A stretch of 64,000 nucleotides of DNA from Lactobacillus sp. ESL0679 (GTDB lineage Bacteria > Bacillota > Bacilli > Lactobacillales > Lactobacillaceae), in assembly GCF_029433515.1 (NCBI RefSeq), contig NZ_JAQTIG010000006.1:1-64000 (forward strand), written 5' to 3'. Position numbers and translations under genes: made by a program. The notes below the pieces were generated by a model. The model worked only from the letters and a program-made list of their open reading frames with translations, was not told the origin of the DNA and did not search any database. Position 1 is the stretch's first letter. Each line of letters opens with the position of its first letter. Of this stretch, positions 31,301 to 36,855 are shown piece by piece.

Positions 31301-31407
31301 GCAAGGGCCAAAAGATTAAGATTTACAGTACCAAAATAATTAAGGGCAAGAAGTACTACCATACACGTCATGGTCGCTACATCTTGGTTGGTAATTTTAA
31401 GAAATAG
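19372..31407 (+). CDS. Giant serine-rich repeat glycoprotein with SLAP anchor
   Basis: The start is ATG 19372, which has TTAGGTG six bases upstream; the GTG at 19363 has none. The 4011-residue product begins with a long charged region and a glycine-studded hydrophobic core (AASTAGIGGILGGLL, about residues 32-46) cleaved near AHA-A at 54. That glycine-rich core is the hallmark of accessory Sec signal peptides. From about residue 60 to 3800 the chain is almost wholly serine-rich, in SxSxS form with Asn, Ala, Asp and Gln; no globular binding region stands out. A linker (WDNNGGGGNYVPS) and three SLAP repeats (HNAYVYD, HNAYVYN, HNAYVYD; residues about 3835-4011) end it. It is the second probable client of the aSec locus. 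No LPXTG is present. Confidence 0.92.
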   Translation: MVNSDQNKKLEKELTKKKKIEKMRSLERNLLAASTAGIGGILGGLLNSPQVAHAATNVPKVKTTNYEHLLVNANSAVIPASQSAQQLSAADYEQTAQGNSTSTAEALSQTQSKAIPKQSASADIKSSVDSQKEPRSSTVVKSQSTASSVSTTESASTSATSQASYVKPQLQQSQAIKETTLAQNSLVNLQDNFDANSEANSIANDFNNTSANHSSLTDYVSQSESKSLASNNRDSSGSASLHEKGSQAASLANSYASSLASTQDSKVNGDDDDTFNSLIIGGGSDNASNNSAIASNNISVANSDSAMLQSYIANSQSRSASVASDHAQSFANSIYASSNLSLLSSQSLSLSAYRNRSFDDSDSQSKVISQAESNSASRASDSSNANSVSTANSESTSTWFASTSRKVTDESNAASLASAKDSNDTSLVTSQLNSFSLSLWQRQSADMSLSNSAATSAIISMKADITRMSKSISVSNSLKDSQLMSLSHVSLNASESLSDSIIASLSASEVTSKNYSSTVSRYLNLSKSNSSMHAAVSNENSNYEASTSAQNSSSVSASLSASQSKLDAISNVNSQSLAASSQASSAAASALNQSEVNYNSASLSASRYIASASESASNNSDSMNPSMTSEASRLNSSLTSQGQQLSASVQNSLSEAGSLSDAATHSEIESLLVDNSQMSQSSSASSLSLSQSKSQSTVDSASISRSLSDSDSKVIADSKSESFSASISESNSIVASASESFSTSISDSNNSASLSTSASQSTSKSEADSLSASNSASISESNSIVVSASESFSTSIIDSNSSASLSISASQSTSKSEADSLSASNSASISTSNSTAISQSDSTSESLQNSFSSAINASGNSNAQDSLSYSASLSKSNSNVASASESFSISISDSNSSASLSTSASQSTSKSEADSLSASISTSISDSNSSASLSISTSQSDSKFIADSQSNSFSTSINQSNSIVSSASESFSTSISKSNSSASLSNSTSKSTAASLSESISTSVQNSIESAINASGNSNAKDSLSYSASLSKSNSAIVSVSESFSTSISGSNSSASLSTSTSQSDSKSAAASASESFSTSISKSNSNVASASESFSASISDSNSSASVSTSTSQSESKSEADSLSVSTSASLSTSNSSASSSTSISESDSKSAADSASESFSTSISKSNSNVASASESFSASISDSNSSASVSTSTSQSESKSEADSLSVSTSASLSTSNSSASSSTSISESDSKSAAASASESFSASISKSNSIIASVSESFSTSISNSNISASTSTSTSQSESKSEADSLSASNSASLSTSNSSASSSTSISESDSKSVADSQSESFSTSISKSNSVVDSASESFSTSISGSNSSASTSTSTSQSDSKSVADSQSKSFSTSISTSNSSASLSISTSQSESKSAAESASQSISTSLQSSYSSAISASGNSNSSASLSNSLSNSEAISQSESYSDSISASNSAAESASRSYSTSLSNSNSVVVSTSESYSKSISASDYVASTSQSTSQSNSKSKADSLSESYSNSVNNSSYSVSLSASASQRDSQSTVISASESFSASISNSNSSASQSTSRSQSDSKSIADSTSQSFSTSLSESNSAAVNQSDSISKSLQDSFASAISASGNSTASESLSNSLSNSKAASQSESFSNSISASDYQASTSRSTSESNSKSKADSLSESYSNSVNNSSYSTSLSASASQRDSQSLASSTSESYSNSVNSSSYSASQSNSISQSDSKSVADSASRSYSQSLSQSNSVASSLSDSFSNSISTSDYQASTSRSTSESNSRSQADSLSESTSRSLQSSFASAISASGNANASTSQSNSKSLSQSNSVASSLSESFSNSISASDYQASTSRSTSESQSKSQADSLSDSYSNSVNNSSYSTSLSASASQRDSQSLSSSTSESTSRSLSSSSSSASQSVSRSQRDSQSVADSASRSYSQSLSQSNSTNVSASQSYSTSLSQSNSAAVSQSDSTSKSLQSSFASAISASGNANASTSESNSASNSQVASLSDSFSNSISTSDYLTSTSTSTSASQSKSKADSQSNSYSASISNSDYLASASRSTSESQSKSQADSFSNSFSASISNSDFTASVSRSTSERDSKLAADNASQSYSTSLSNSNNSASQSASVSQSDSKSIADSTSQSYSKSLSQSNSVIESTSQSYSTSLSQSNSAATSQSDSMSKSLQSSFASAISASGNANASASLSNSKSLSQSNSVVSSLSESFSNSISTSDYQTSTSRSTSESNSKSKADSLSDSYSNSVNNSSYSTSLSASASQRDSQSLSSSTSESTSRSLSSSSSSASQSVANSQSDSKSIADSTSQSNSKSLSQSNSVVSSLSESFSNSISASDYQASTSRSTSESQSDSAATSQSDSTSKSLQNSFASAISASGNANASASESNSKSLSQSNSVASSLSDSFSNSISASDYQASISRSTSESNSKSKADSLSDSYSNSVNNSSYSTSLSASASQRDSQSLADSASESNSKSLSQSNSVISSLSDSFSNSISASDYQASISRSTSESNSKSKTDSLSDSYSNSVNNSSYSASLSASASQRDSQSISDSYSNLVNSNSYSASQSASASQSVSQSLVDSASQSYSRSLSQSNSVNVSVSQSYSTSLNQSNSAAVSQSDSTSKSLQSSFASAISASGNANASTSESNSKSLSQSNSVVSSLSESFSNSISTSDYQASTSRSTSESNSKSKADSLSDSYSNSVNNSSYSTSLSASASQRDSQSLADSASESNSNSLVNSNNFASQSMANSQRDSQSIADSASQSYSKSLSQSNSVASSLSDSFSNSISASDYQASTSRSTSESNSKSKADSLSDSNSNSINNSSYSTSLSVSTSQRDSQSLADSASQSYSKSLSQSDSTADSISQSYNTSLSQSNSAATSQSDSMSKSLQSSFASAISASGNANASTSESNSKSLSQSNSVVSSLSESFSNSISASDYLASVSRSTSESQSKSKADSLSDSYSNSVSASDYLASTSRSTSESQSKSQDISLSESFSNSISTSDYLASTSRSTSESNSKSKANSLSESYSNSINNSSYSTSLSASASQRDSQSLANSTSESYSNFLSDSNSLASQSTSTSQSNSKSLADSNSQSYDVSLSNSNSAVNSTSDSQSKSLNQSDSVASSLSDSFSNSISASDYLASVSRSTSESQSKSKADSLSDSYSNSINNSSYSASLSVSASQRDSQSLAASASDSYSTSIKDSNYSASLSTSASQSLANSNSQSYSKSLSQSNSVASSLSDSFSNSISASDYLASVSRSTSESNSKSKADSLSDSYSNSVNNSSYSASLSVSASQRDSQSLANSTSESYSKSLSDSNNLASYSTSASQRDSQSLANSSSQSYSMSLSGSDSITVSASQSYRASVSDSNSTAVNVSLSNSRSLSLSNSRATSLSESFSNSISASDYLASVSRSTSESQSKSKADSLSDSYSNSVNNSSYSASLSMSASQRDSQSLAASASESYSTSINDSNYSASLSTSISQSDSKVLADSMSRSYSEAISNSDSVAVSQSKSFSTSISTSDQSASISTASSQSDSQSNAESISRSYSVSISDSNSVVASQSKSFSNSISTSDYLASMSRSTSESQSKSRADSSSESYSNSVNNSSYSTSLSTSVSQRDSQFVADRASESYSRSLSLSDSVVVSESESFSISISTSNYLASMSRSTSESQSKSKADSASESFSTSISDSNSSASASMSRSNSLVSSASESLSTSISGSNSSASHSTSTSQSESTSVVVSTSISASASISDSSSATSVSMSNSKSTSIVASQSESTSISQSKSIANDWDNNGGGGNYVPSNTPSASNSASTSTSGAADTNAIIKKLRHNAYVYDENGNRISNLVIAIDTQVKTYGDKQLINGRYYYYIGDDHYVVARNFVGFEGKLRHNAYVYNSKGKRIGKTVLKRGKKMKAYETIYINGRKFYNTKHGRYIAAGNFKGSELRLKHNAYVYDKNGHRLSDKKLGKGQKIKIYSTKIIKGKKYYHTRHGRYILVGNFKK
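22570..23073 (+). repeat. 252-bp near-identical tandem duplication inside the giant SRRP
   Basis: Two adjacent 252-bp (84-codon) copies are almost base-for-base the same. The phrase aattagcaagagtaattc recurs at 22611 and 22863, and flanking text matches throughout. A third, more diverged copy begins near 23074. The in-frame length and the low divergence indicate recent unequal recombination. Confidence 0.8.
23600..28900 (+). repeat. Higher-order repeats of the giant SRRP
   Basis: A composite unit recurs about every 400-900 bp. It holds a SFASAISASGNANAS block, then SLSQSNSVVSSLSESFSNSIS, SDYQASTSRSTSES, SYSNSVNNSSYSTSLS and SASQRDSQSL blocks. The SGNANAS block is seen near 24790, 25330, 25950, 26530, 27310 and 28090. 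Such DNA is prone to length change and to misassembly with short reads. Confidence 0.8.
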
Positions 31408-31430
31408 TATCAAGGTAAGTTAAACTAAGA

Positions 31431-31461
31431 AAGCATCCTCAATGACTGGGGATGCTTTTTT
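31431..31461 (+). terminator. Intrinsic terminator of the giant SRRP gene
   Basis: AAGCATCCTC pairs with GGGGATGCTT (10 bp, one G-U) around a 7-base loop, followed by T residues. Confidence 0.88.
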
Positions 31462-31483
31462 GGTGCAAATATTGAAATATGAG

Positions 31484-31512
31484 TTGACTATACATTAAAA
31501 TGTTGTTAATAT
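31484..31512 (+). promoter_or_regulatory. Promoter of the oppA leader transcript
   Basis: TTGACT (31484-31489) and TAATAT (31507-31512) are separated by 17 bp, close to the sigma-A consensus. The predicted start near 31519 precedes the leader ORF by about 30 bases. Confidence 0.75.
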
Positions 31513-31547
31513 GTTAAATATAAATTAATAAAAAGGAGATGGCTCTA

Positions 31548-31643
31548 ATGGAAAACGCAAATATTATTAAGCAAATTACTATTAGAGCTATTTCCCCATT
31601 AAAATCATTAGTCTTGTTGTTGAACGTAAAGGACTTGACCTAG
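31548..31643 (+). CDS. Candidate Leu/Val-rich leader peptide of oppA
   Basis: A 31-codon ORF has AAGGAG nine bases upstream of ATG 31548. Near its C-terminus it reads SLVLLLNVKDLT: Leu, Val, three consecutive Leu (TTG TTG TTG), Asn and Val close to the stop. It ends about 100 bp before an intrinsic terminator that precedes oppA. The arrangement resembles leader peptides of attenuated amino acid genes, where stalling at clustered codons changes RNA folding. The peptide itself probably has no other job. This is inferred from sequence and needs transcript or translation data. Confidence 0.6.
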   Translation: MENANIIKQITIRAISPLKSLVLLLNVKDLT

Positions 31644-31644
31644 A

Positions 31645-31757
31645 TAATTACTAAAAACTGGTAATTGATTGTAGTTAAGCCCTTATTCGCGTTCTAATGA
31701 ATGGGGTTGAACTACAAGATGAAAACCTTATTCATTAAGTTGAATGAGGCTTTTTTT
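31645..31757 (+). promoter_or_regulatory. Candidate transcription attenuator upstream of oppA
   Basis: Three mutually exclusive pairings are visible. Hairpin A:B joins TTGTAGTT (31669-31676) to AACTACAA (31710-31717), with inner CCCTtATTC / GAATGGGG. The antiterminator B:C pairs AATGAATGGGG (31696-31706) with CCTTATTCATT (31726-31736), 11 bp with two G-U. The terminator C:D pairs CCTTATTCA (31726-31734) with TGAATGAGG (31741-31749), followed by seven T. A further small hairpin, AATTAC / GTAATT, lies just after the leader stop. No T-box core was found. Confidence 0.65.
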
Positions 31758-31779
31758 ATTGGTAATGAGAGGTACAAGA

Positions 31780-33543
31780 ATGAATTTTCAATTTAAGAAG
31801 TTAATGCAGTCAGCCGCAGTTATTGGTACAGCAGCGATTGGGTTGACTGCTTGCGGCGGTAATAACAATAACACGAAGGTTAGTGAAAAGTTTCCAATTA
31901 AAACACCGGTTAAAAAAGTGAAGCAGGGTGGAACGCTTAAAATTGCGGAGGAGACAGATACACCCTTTACCGGGATTTTTTCTAACGAAATTAAAAATAC
32001 TGCCGTTGACAATGATATTGCCAGTCCTGGTAATGAAAGCTTGTTTGATACTGATAATCATTACAAGTTTAATGATAAAGGTCCTGCCACGATTCGCTTA
32101 GATAGGAAAAACAATACGGCAATAATTAATATCAAGAAGGGCGTTAAGTGGTCTGATGGCAAGCAGGTGGTAGCTAAGGATATTGAGTACGCATACGAGA
32201 TTTTGGCTAACAAGGGTACACAATCGCAGAATTATTCCAATTCCTTTGAAAATATTAAGGGCATGAAAGCTTATCATGAAGGCCAAGCTAAGACAATTAC
32301 TGGGATTGAAATGCCTGATGGTGAAAAGGGGCGTCGGGTAATAATTCATTTTGACGAATTGAAGCCGGGAATGGAATATTCAGGCAACAACTTTTTCTGG
32401 GAAACAGCTGAACCATACCATTATCTAAAGGATGTACCGTTTGATAAATTACAGTCATCTGACAAGATTAGAAAATCCCCGTTATATTTTGGGCCGTTTA
32501 AGTTAAAGAAAATCGTTCGTGGTCAGTCAGTTACTTGGGTACCGAATAAATACTATTGGCGAGGTCGACCAAAACTGGACAAAATTGAAATTTCAGTTTT
32601 AGCTACTAATTCTGCTTCTCAGGCTATTAAGAGCAAGGTTTATGATGTTGCACAAGTAATTAATTCGCAATGGGAACAAGTTAAAAACACTAAGGGTGTC
32701 AATTTTGTTGCTAAAGTTCCACTAGGCTACAATTTTATCGGCTTTAAGGTTGGTAAATGGGATGCACAAAAGAATAAAAATGTTATGGATCCTCATGCCA
32801 AAATGAACAATAAGGCTTTAAGACAGGCAATTGGCTACGCAATGAATACTGATGAGGTCTACCAGCATTATACTCATGGTTTAAGCTTTCGAGTTCCGAC
32901 GTTAATTCCCGCACAGTTTGGCGATGTGTTTGATAAAAACGCTCGTGGCTATACTTATAACTTAAAAAAAGCCAACGAGTTACTGGATAAGGCTGGCTAT
33001 AAGAAAAAAGGTAAATGGCGTGTGCAGCCTAATGGTAAGCCATTAACTATTCGGTATATGGCAAGAGAAACTGATCCGACTCAGAATCCCATTCAGCAAA
33101 ATTATCTCCAACAGTGGCATAAGATTGGCTTAAATGTTAAATTAATCGGGAATCGCCTGACTGAATTTAATTCTTATGTAACTAAGCTTGAAGGCGACAG
33201 TCATGATTTTGATATGTGTGAGATTGGCTGGCATCTGGACAGTGAGGCATCGCCTAGTAGTCTTTATTCTGATAATTCACCCAAAAATTACACGCGTTTT
33301 GTTACCAAAAAGAATAATGAGCTGCTGGCAGCAATTGATTCACAGAAGGCCTTTAACCATAAATATCGGGTACAAAAGTTCCATGAATGGCAAGAATATA
33401 TGAATGATGAAGCATATGCAATCCCAGAGTTTAATTCGTACTCTGTTTTCGCTGTTAATGACAAGGTGACCGGGTATTCGCTTAAGCCAGCAGAGAATAA
33501 TAATGACCATCAATTATGGTACAAGGTCGGCTTCATAAAATAA
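31780..33543 (+). CDS. Oligopeptide ABC transporter substrate-binding lipoprotein (OppA type)
   Basis: The 587-residue lipoprotein begins MNFQFKKLMQSAAVIG and has the lipobox LTAC-GG (Cys at about residue 25). The start chosen is ATG 31780 with AGAGG upstream; an earlier in-frame ATG at 31744 lies inside the terminator stem and is rejected. The SBP_bac_5 fold is recognisable in KQGGTLKIAEE, in VKWSDGKQVVAKDIEYAYEIL and in LRQAIGYAMNTDEVYQ. It would bind peptides outside the cell for an Opp permease encoded elsewhere, since no permease or ATPase gene adjoins. An amidohydrolase gene follows by 50 bp and may be co-transcribed. Expression is probably set by the attenuator in front. Confidence 0.88.
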   Translation: MNFQFKKLMQSAAVIGTAAIGLTACGGNNNNTKVSEKFPIKTPVKKVKQGGTLKIAEETDTPFTGIFSNEIKNTAVDNDIASPGNESLFDTDNHYKFNDKGPATIRLDRKNNTAIINIKKGVKWSDGKQVVAKDIEYAYEILANKGTQSQNYSNSFENIKGMKAYHEGQAKTITGIEMPDGEKGRRVIIHFDELKPGMEYSGNNFFWETAEPYHYLKDVPFDKLQSSDKIRKSPLYFGPFKLKKIVRGQSVTWVPNKYYWRGRPKLDKIEISVLATNSASQAIKSKVYDVAQVINSQWEQVKNTKGVNFVAKVPLGYNFIGFKVGKWDAQKNKNVMDPHAKMNNKALRQAIGYAMNTDEVYQHYTHGLSFRVPTLIPAQFGDVFDKNARGYTYNLKKANELLDKAGYKKKGKWRVQPNGKPLTIRYMARETDPTQNPIQQNYLQQWHKIGLNVKLIGNRLTEFNSYVTKLEGDSHDFDMCEIGWHLDSEASPSSLYSDNSPKNYTRFVTKKNNELLAAIDSQKAFNHKYRVQKFHEWQEYMNDEAYAIPEFNSYSVFAVNDKVTGYSLKPAENNNDHQLWYKVGFIK

Positions 33544-33593
33544 GGACATAACGATTTTTAACAATTGGAAAAGCAAGAAGGAGAAAATTTAAA

Positions 33594-34778
33594 ATGACAC
33601 AAACTGTATATCAAAACATGAATCTTTATGATGGTGAAGAAGAAAAAGTTACAAGTAATAGTTACTTCGTTGTCGATGACGAAACAGGTAAGATTACGGC
33701 AATGGGAGCTGGCGTTGCACCTGCTGGTGACAATGTAGTGGACCTAGAAGGTAAGTTCGTGATGCCAGGGTTGATTAATTGCCATACACACATTAACAAT
33801 AGTTCAACTGCATATGATGGTGATCCAACTGCCAATGTTGTCGAGACAACTGTCCGTGCAGTGCAGCACCTGCATGATTTTCTTAAATCTGGCGTAACGT
33901 ATATTCGTGAATGTGGGTCAACTTATGATATTGATATTACATTATCGCGGATGATTGAAGAGGGTAAAATTACTAAGACCCCAGAAATTATGCCGTCGGG
34001 GATGGCTTATTCGATGACGGGTGGTCATGGTGACTCACCGCATTTTGCTCATCTGGTAGACTCTCCTGATGAGATGCGCAAGGCTGTCCGTCAAGGTTTG
34101 AAGAAGGGCGCTAAGAATATTAAAGTTATGGCCACGGGTGGTGTAATGACCAAGAATGATTTTATGGATGATCCGCAATTAAGTGTTGCCGAAATGCGTG
34201 CGGCAGTCGAGGAGGCCCATCATAAGGGCTTGATCGTTGCGGCTCACGCAGAGGGCAATGCTGGGATTGGCAATGCAATTAAGGCTGGAGTAGATTCAAT
34301 TGAGCACGGTTTTTATGTTGATGATGACCAAATTGACATGATGCTTAAGCAAGGGACCTATTTGACAGCTACTGTGGTTGCCGATTGGGCCTTTCCTACT
34401 TATGCGGTAGGAATAATGCCGGATTGGGAAGTAAAGAAGGCTAGTGATGCCCTAGACGATTTGCGTAAGAATATTACGCACGCTAAAAATCGCGGCGTTA
34501 AGATTACTTTGGGTACTGACGCGGGAACACCATTTAATGATTACTTCCAAACGCCAACTGAATTGCAATTGCTAACAGAACAAGGCTTCACTAATTATGA
34601 AGCCTTACAAACCAGTGTGCATTCAGCACAATTGATGAAGATTGATGATGAGTATGGTACTTTAGCAATCGGCAAGTATGCTGACTTTCTGGTTTTGGAT
34701 GAAAATCCGTTGACTGATGTTAAGGCTGTGGCTCAAAAGGATAAGGCAGTCTATAAGAAGGGACAACGAGCATATTAA
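33594..34778 (+). CDS. Metal-dependent amidohydrolase (prolidase/imidazolonepropionase-like)
   Basis: The 394-residue enzyme shows the amidohydrolase TIM-barrel metal ligands. HTH is in GLINCHTHINNS (about residue 63), with a probable carbamylated Lys in KNIKVMATGGV, then HAEG, EHGFYVDDD and the catalytic Asp in LGTDAGTPF. The closest recognised relatives are Xaa-Pro or Xaa-Arg dipeptidase-like members of the imidazolonepropionase subgroup, so hydrolysis of an acylated amino acid or dipeptide is likely. The true substrate is not readable. The start has AAGGAG upstream. Following an oligopeptide-binding gene, it could act on imported peptides. Confidence 0.82.
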   Translation: MTQTVYQNMNLYDGEEEKVTSNSYFVVDDETGKITAMGAGVAPAGDNVVDLEGKFVMPGLINCHTHINNSSTAYDGDPTANVVETTVRAVQHLHDFLKSGVTYIRECGSTYDIDITLSRMIEEGKITKTPEIMPSGMAYSMTGGHGDSPHFAHLVDSPDEMRKAVRQGLKKGAKNIKVMATGGVMTKNDFMDDPQLSVAEMRAAVEEAHHKGLIVAAHAEGNAGIGNAIKAGVDSIEHGFYVDDDQIDMMLKQGTYLTATVVADWAFPTYAVGIMPDWEVKKASDALDDLRKNITHAKNRGVKITLGTDAGTPFNDYFQTPTELQLLTEQGFTNYEALQTSVHSAQLMKIDDEYGTLAIGKYADFLVLDENPLTDVKAVAQKDKAVYKKGQRAY

Positions 34779-34794
34779 TTATTAAAATTTTAGG

Positions 34795-34825
34795 TAGCAA
34801 CAAGTTTAGATGCTTGTTGCTGCTT
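34795..34825 (+). terminator. Intrinsic terminator
   Basis: AGCAACAAG pairs with CTTGTTGCT around an 8-base loop, then CTTTTAATTT. It ends the oppA/amidohydrolase transcript. Confidence 0.8.
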
Positions 34826-34894
34826 TTAATTTGGCCGATTTACTTGCCAAAGTCTGCTTATAAAGATTGGAAACGATTACTTTTATAGAACCCT

Positions 34895-34954
34895 TTGCAT
34901 TTGATGAAAAATTGTTATAACATAGCTATTTGTAATAGTTAGCAAGCTAACTAT
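34895..34954 (+). promoter_or_regulatory. Promoter and probable MarR operator of the MFS-marR operon
   Basis: TTGCAT (34895) and TATAAC (34916) form a weak promoter with 15-bp spacing. A perfect inverted repeat, ATAGTTAGC-aa-GCTAACTAT, spans 34935-34954, covering the predicted transcript start and ending 19 bp before the MFS start codon. The size and place suit a MarR dimer, and marR is the next gene in the operon. Confidence 0.6.
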
Positions 34955-34973
34955 TTTATTTAGGAGGAATTAG

Positions 34974-36368
34974 ATGCAAAGAAAATTAGACGCAAAATTA
35001 ATCTTATCAATTCTTGCAGCAGGCCTGATGTCCTTTTCAGGTGTGTTAATTGAAACGGCAGGTAACATTACCTTTCCTGTTTTAATGAGAGAGTTTAACG
35101 TAAATATGGCAACGGTGCAGTGGATGACGACAGGTTATCTTTTGATTGCTGCAATTATTATGCCGCTGTCAGCTTATTTAAAGAAGAATTTTAGTTCTAA
35201 AAAATTATTCGTGACAGCCGCAATCTTATTTATTATCGGGTTACTGATTGATTCATTGACCACAAAGTCGATGGGCTTTATCTTTTTAGTAGTTGGTCGG
35301 ATTGTGCAGGGTGCCGGCGCTGGGATTGCACTACCACTCATGTTTAACATTATTTTGGAAAGAACGCCGCTTGATAAAGTCGGTCTCCTAATGGGAATTG
35401 GCACAATGATTACGGCAGTAGCTCCAGCTTTAGGGCCAACATTTGGTGGTCTGGTTGTTAACACTCTTAGCTGGCGTTACATTTTCACTTTGATTATTCC
35501 GGTAATGATTATTTCCTTTATTATGGGTGTTCTGTGCATCACCAAGGATCCATATCCTTTAAGTCACACCAAGCTTGATTGGACTGGTTTTATTGAAATT
35601 GCCTTGACTTTTGTTGGCTTAATCTTAGCTTTCAGTAATTTATCAGGAATTTTAGTACGGCCGCTAGAATTTGCTGTGCCACTAGTTATCGGTTTGATTG
35701 CCCTAGCCATCTTTATTAAGCATTCACTCAAGGTAAAAGAGCCGCTGCTAAATATTCGCTTACTGAAGAACAGCAAATTTACTGCTGGCATTATTGCCTA
35801 CTTTATTTTCCAAGTTAATACAGTTGGACTGTCGTTTATTTTGCCGAATTACTTGCAAATTGTAAATGGTGTTTCAGCAATGGTTGCAGGGTTGCTACTT
35901 TTGCCGGGTGGCGCTATTGGTGCAATTGCATCACCAGTCAGTGGACGGATGCTTGATAATTATGGCCCCAGAAAGCCAATTATGACAGGTGCTTGTTTTG
36001 AACTATTGGGCAGTATTATGTTTTGTCTGTTCGCCCAACATTTTACGGGTGTTAACGTTTTGATTTCTTACTTAGTAATTATGACAGGGACAGGATTAAT
36101 CATGGGTGATACAATGACCTCATCTTTGAACCTGCTTACTAAGGAAGAAAACGCTGATGGTAATGGTTTGTTCAACATGGTACAGCAATTTTCTGGAGCC
36201 GTTGGGACGTCAATTGTTTCGGCAATCATGCAATTTGTTCAGCAAATAAGTTCAAAAACAGGGACGGCTGGCAAGCTGATTGATGGTGCTCAAATTGGGT
36301 TGATTTTCTTATTAATTTTGGTTGTGATTGGCGTATACTTATTACATAAAGCAACAAAAAAAGGATAA
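34974..36368 (+). CDS. MFS drug:H+ exporter, DHA2 (EmrB/QacA) type
   Basis: The 464-residue protein is almost all membrane segments, roughly 12-14. Family motifs include VQWMTTGYLLIAAIIMPLSAYL (helix 2 region) and RIVQGAGAGIALPLMFNIIL, the motif-B/C region of DHA2 exporters. APALGPTFGGLVV is the antiporter motif C, and YLQIVNGVSAMVAGLLLLPGG follows. It would export amphipathic compounds in exchange for protons. AGGAGGAAT precedes the ATG. The marR gene follows by 19 bp, so exporter and repressor share a transcript. Confidence 0.88.
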   Translation: MQRKLDAKLILSILAAGLMSFSGVLIETAGNITFPVLMREFNVNMATVQWMTTGYLLIAAIIMPLSAYLKKNFSSKKLFVTAAILFIIGLLIDSLTTKSMGFIFLVVGRIVQGAGAGIALPLMFNIILERTPLDKVGLLMGIGTMITAVAPALGPTFGGLVVNTLSWRYIFTLIIPVMIISFIMGVLCITKDPYPLSHTKLDWTGFIEIALTFVGLILAFSNLSGILVRPLEFAVPLVIGLIALAIFIKHSLKVKEPLLNIRLLKNSKFTAGIIAYFIFQVNTVGLSFILPNYLQIVNGVSAMVAGLLLLPGGAIGAIASPVSGRMLDNYGPRKPIMTGACFELLGSIMFCLFAQHFTGVNVLISYLVIMTGTGLIMGDTMTSSLNLLTKEENADGNGLFNMVQQFSGAVGTSIVSAIMQFVQQISSKTGTAGKLIDGAQIGLIFLLILVVIGVYLLHKATKKG

Positions 36369-36387
36369 TTTAAGTGAGAATTAACTA

Positions 36388-36807
36388 ATGAAGAGAAATT
36401 TTGGTTTAGCTTTGCAGCGAGCACAAAATACCTTTAATCGCAATGTTGATCGTTATGCGCGGACGATTGGTCTAACAGGTACGCAAATGGTGATTATTCA
36501 GTTTTTAAGTGCGGTACCTAAAGAACAGAAGGTTTATCAAAGAGATATTGAGCATGAATTTAATATTCGTAAGTCGACGGCAACTAATATTTTGAAGTTG
36601 CTGGAGCAAAAAGATTTAATTGCTAAAAAAGCCGACGCGCATGATAGTCGCCTAAAGGAAATTATGTTAACCACAAAGGCAATTGGAATTAAGCGAGATG
36701 CGGCTGCTTATGTTAAACGTTCAGAAGCAAGTGTTGAACGCATTTTAGGTAAAAAATTGTGTGCTGAGGTAACACAAGCTTTGCTTAAGCTAGATCAAGA
36801 ATTATAA
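36388..36807 (+). CDS. MarR family transcriptional regulator
   Basis: This 139-residue winged-helix protein has the recognition region QRDIEHEFNIRKSTATNILKLLEQKDLI (about residues 51-78) and a wing KKADAHDSRLKEIMLT, both standard for MarR. It probably represses its own operon with the upstream MFS exporter by binding the palindrome at 34935-34954, and a ligand would release it. The inducing ligand cannot be inferred. Confidence 0.87.
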   Translation: MKRNFGLALQRAQNTFNRNVDRYARTIGLTGTQMVIIQFLSAVPKEQKVYQRDIEHEFNIRKSTATNILKLLEQKDLIAKKADAHDSRLKEIMLTTKAIGIKRDAAAYVKRSEASVERILGKKLCAEVTQALLKLDQEL

Positions 36808-36814
36808 TTATGTA

Positions 36815-36850
36815 AAAAAGGCACACAGCCGAAACGCTGTGTGCCTTTTT
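36815..36850. terminator. Bidirectional terminator between marR and tetR
   Basis: AAAAAGGCACACAGC and GCTGTGTGCCTTTTT form a perfect 15-bp stem with a 6-base loop and A/T runs on both sides. It serves the two converging transcripts. Confidence 0.92.
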
Positions 36851-36855
36851 GATTG

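Noticed and set aside
31744-31779. Earlier in-frame ATG for oppA
   Set aside because: It lies in the terminator stem and lacks a ribosome site; ATG 31780 gives a proper lipoprotein signal.
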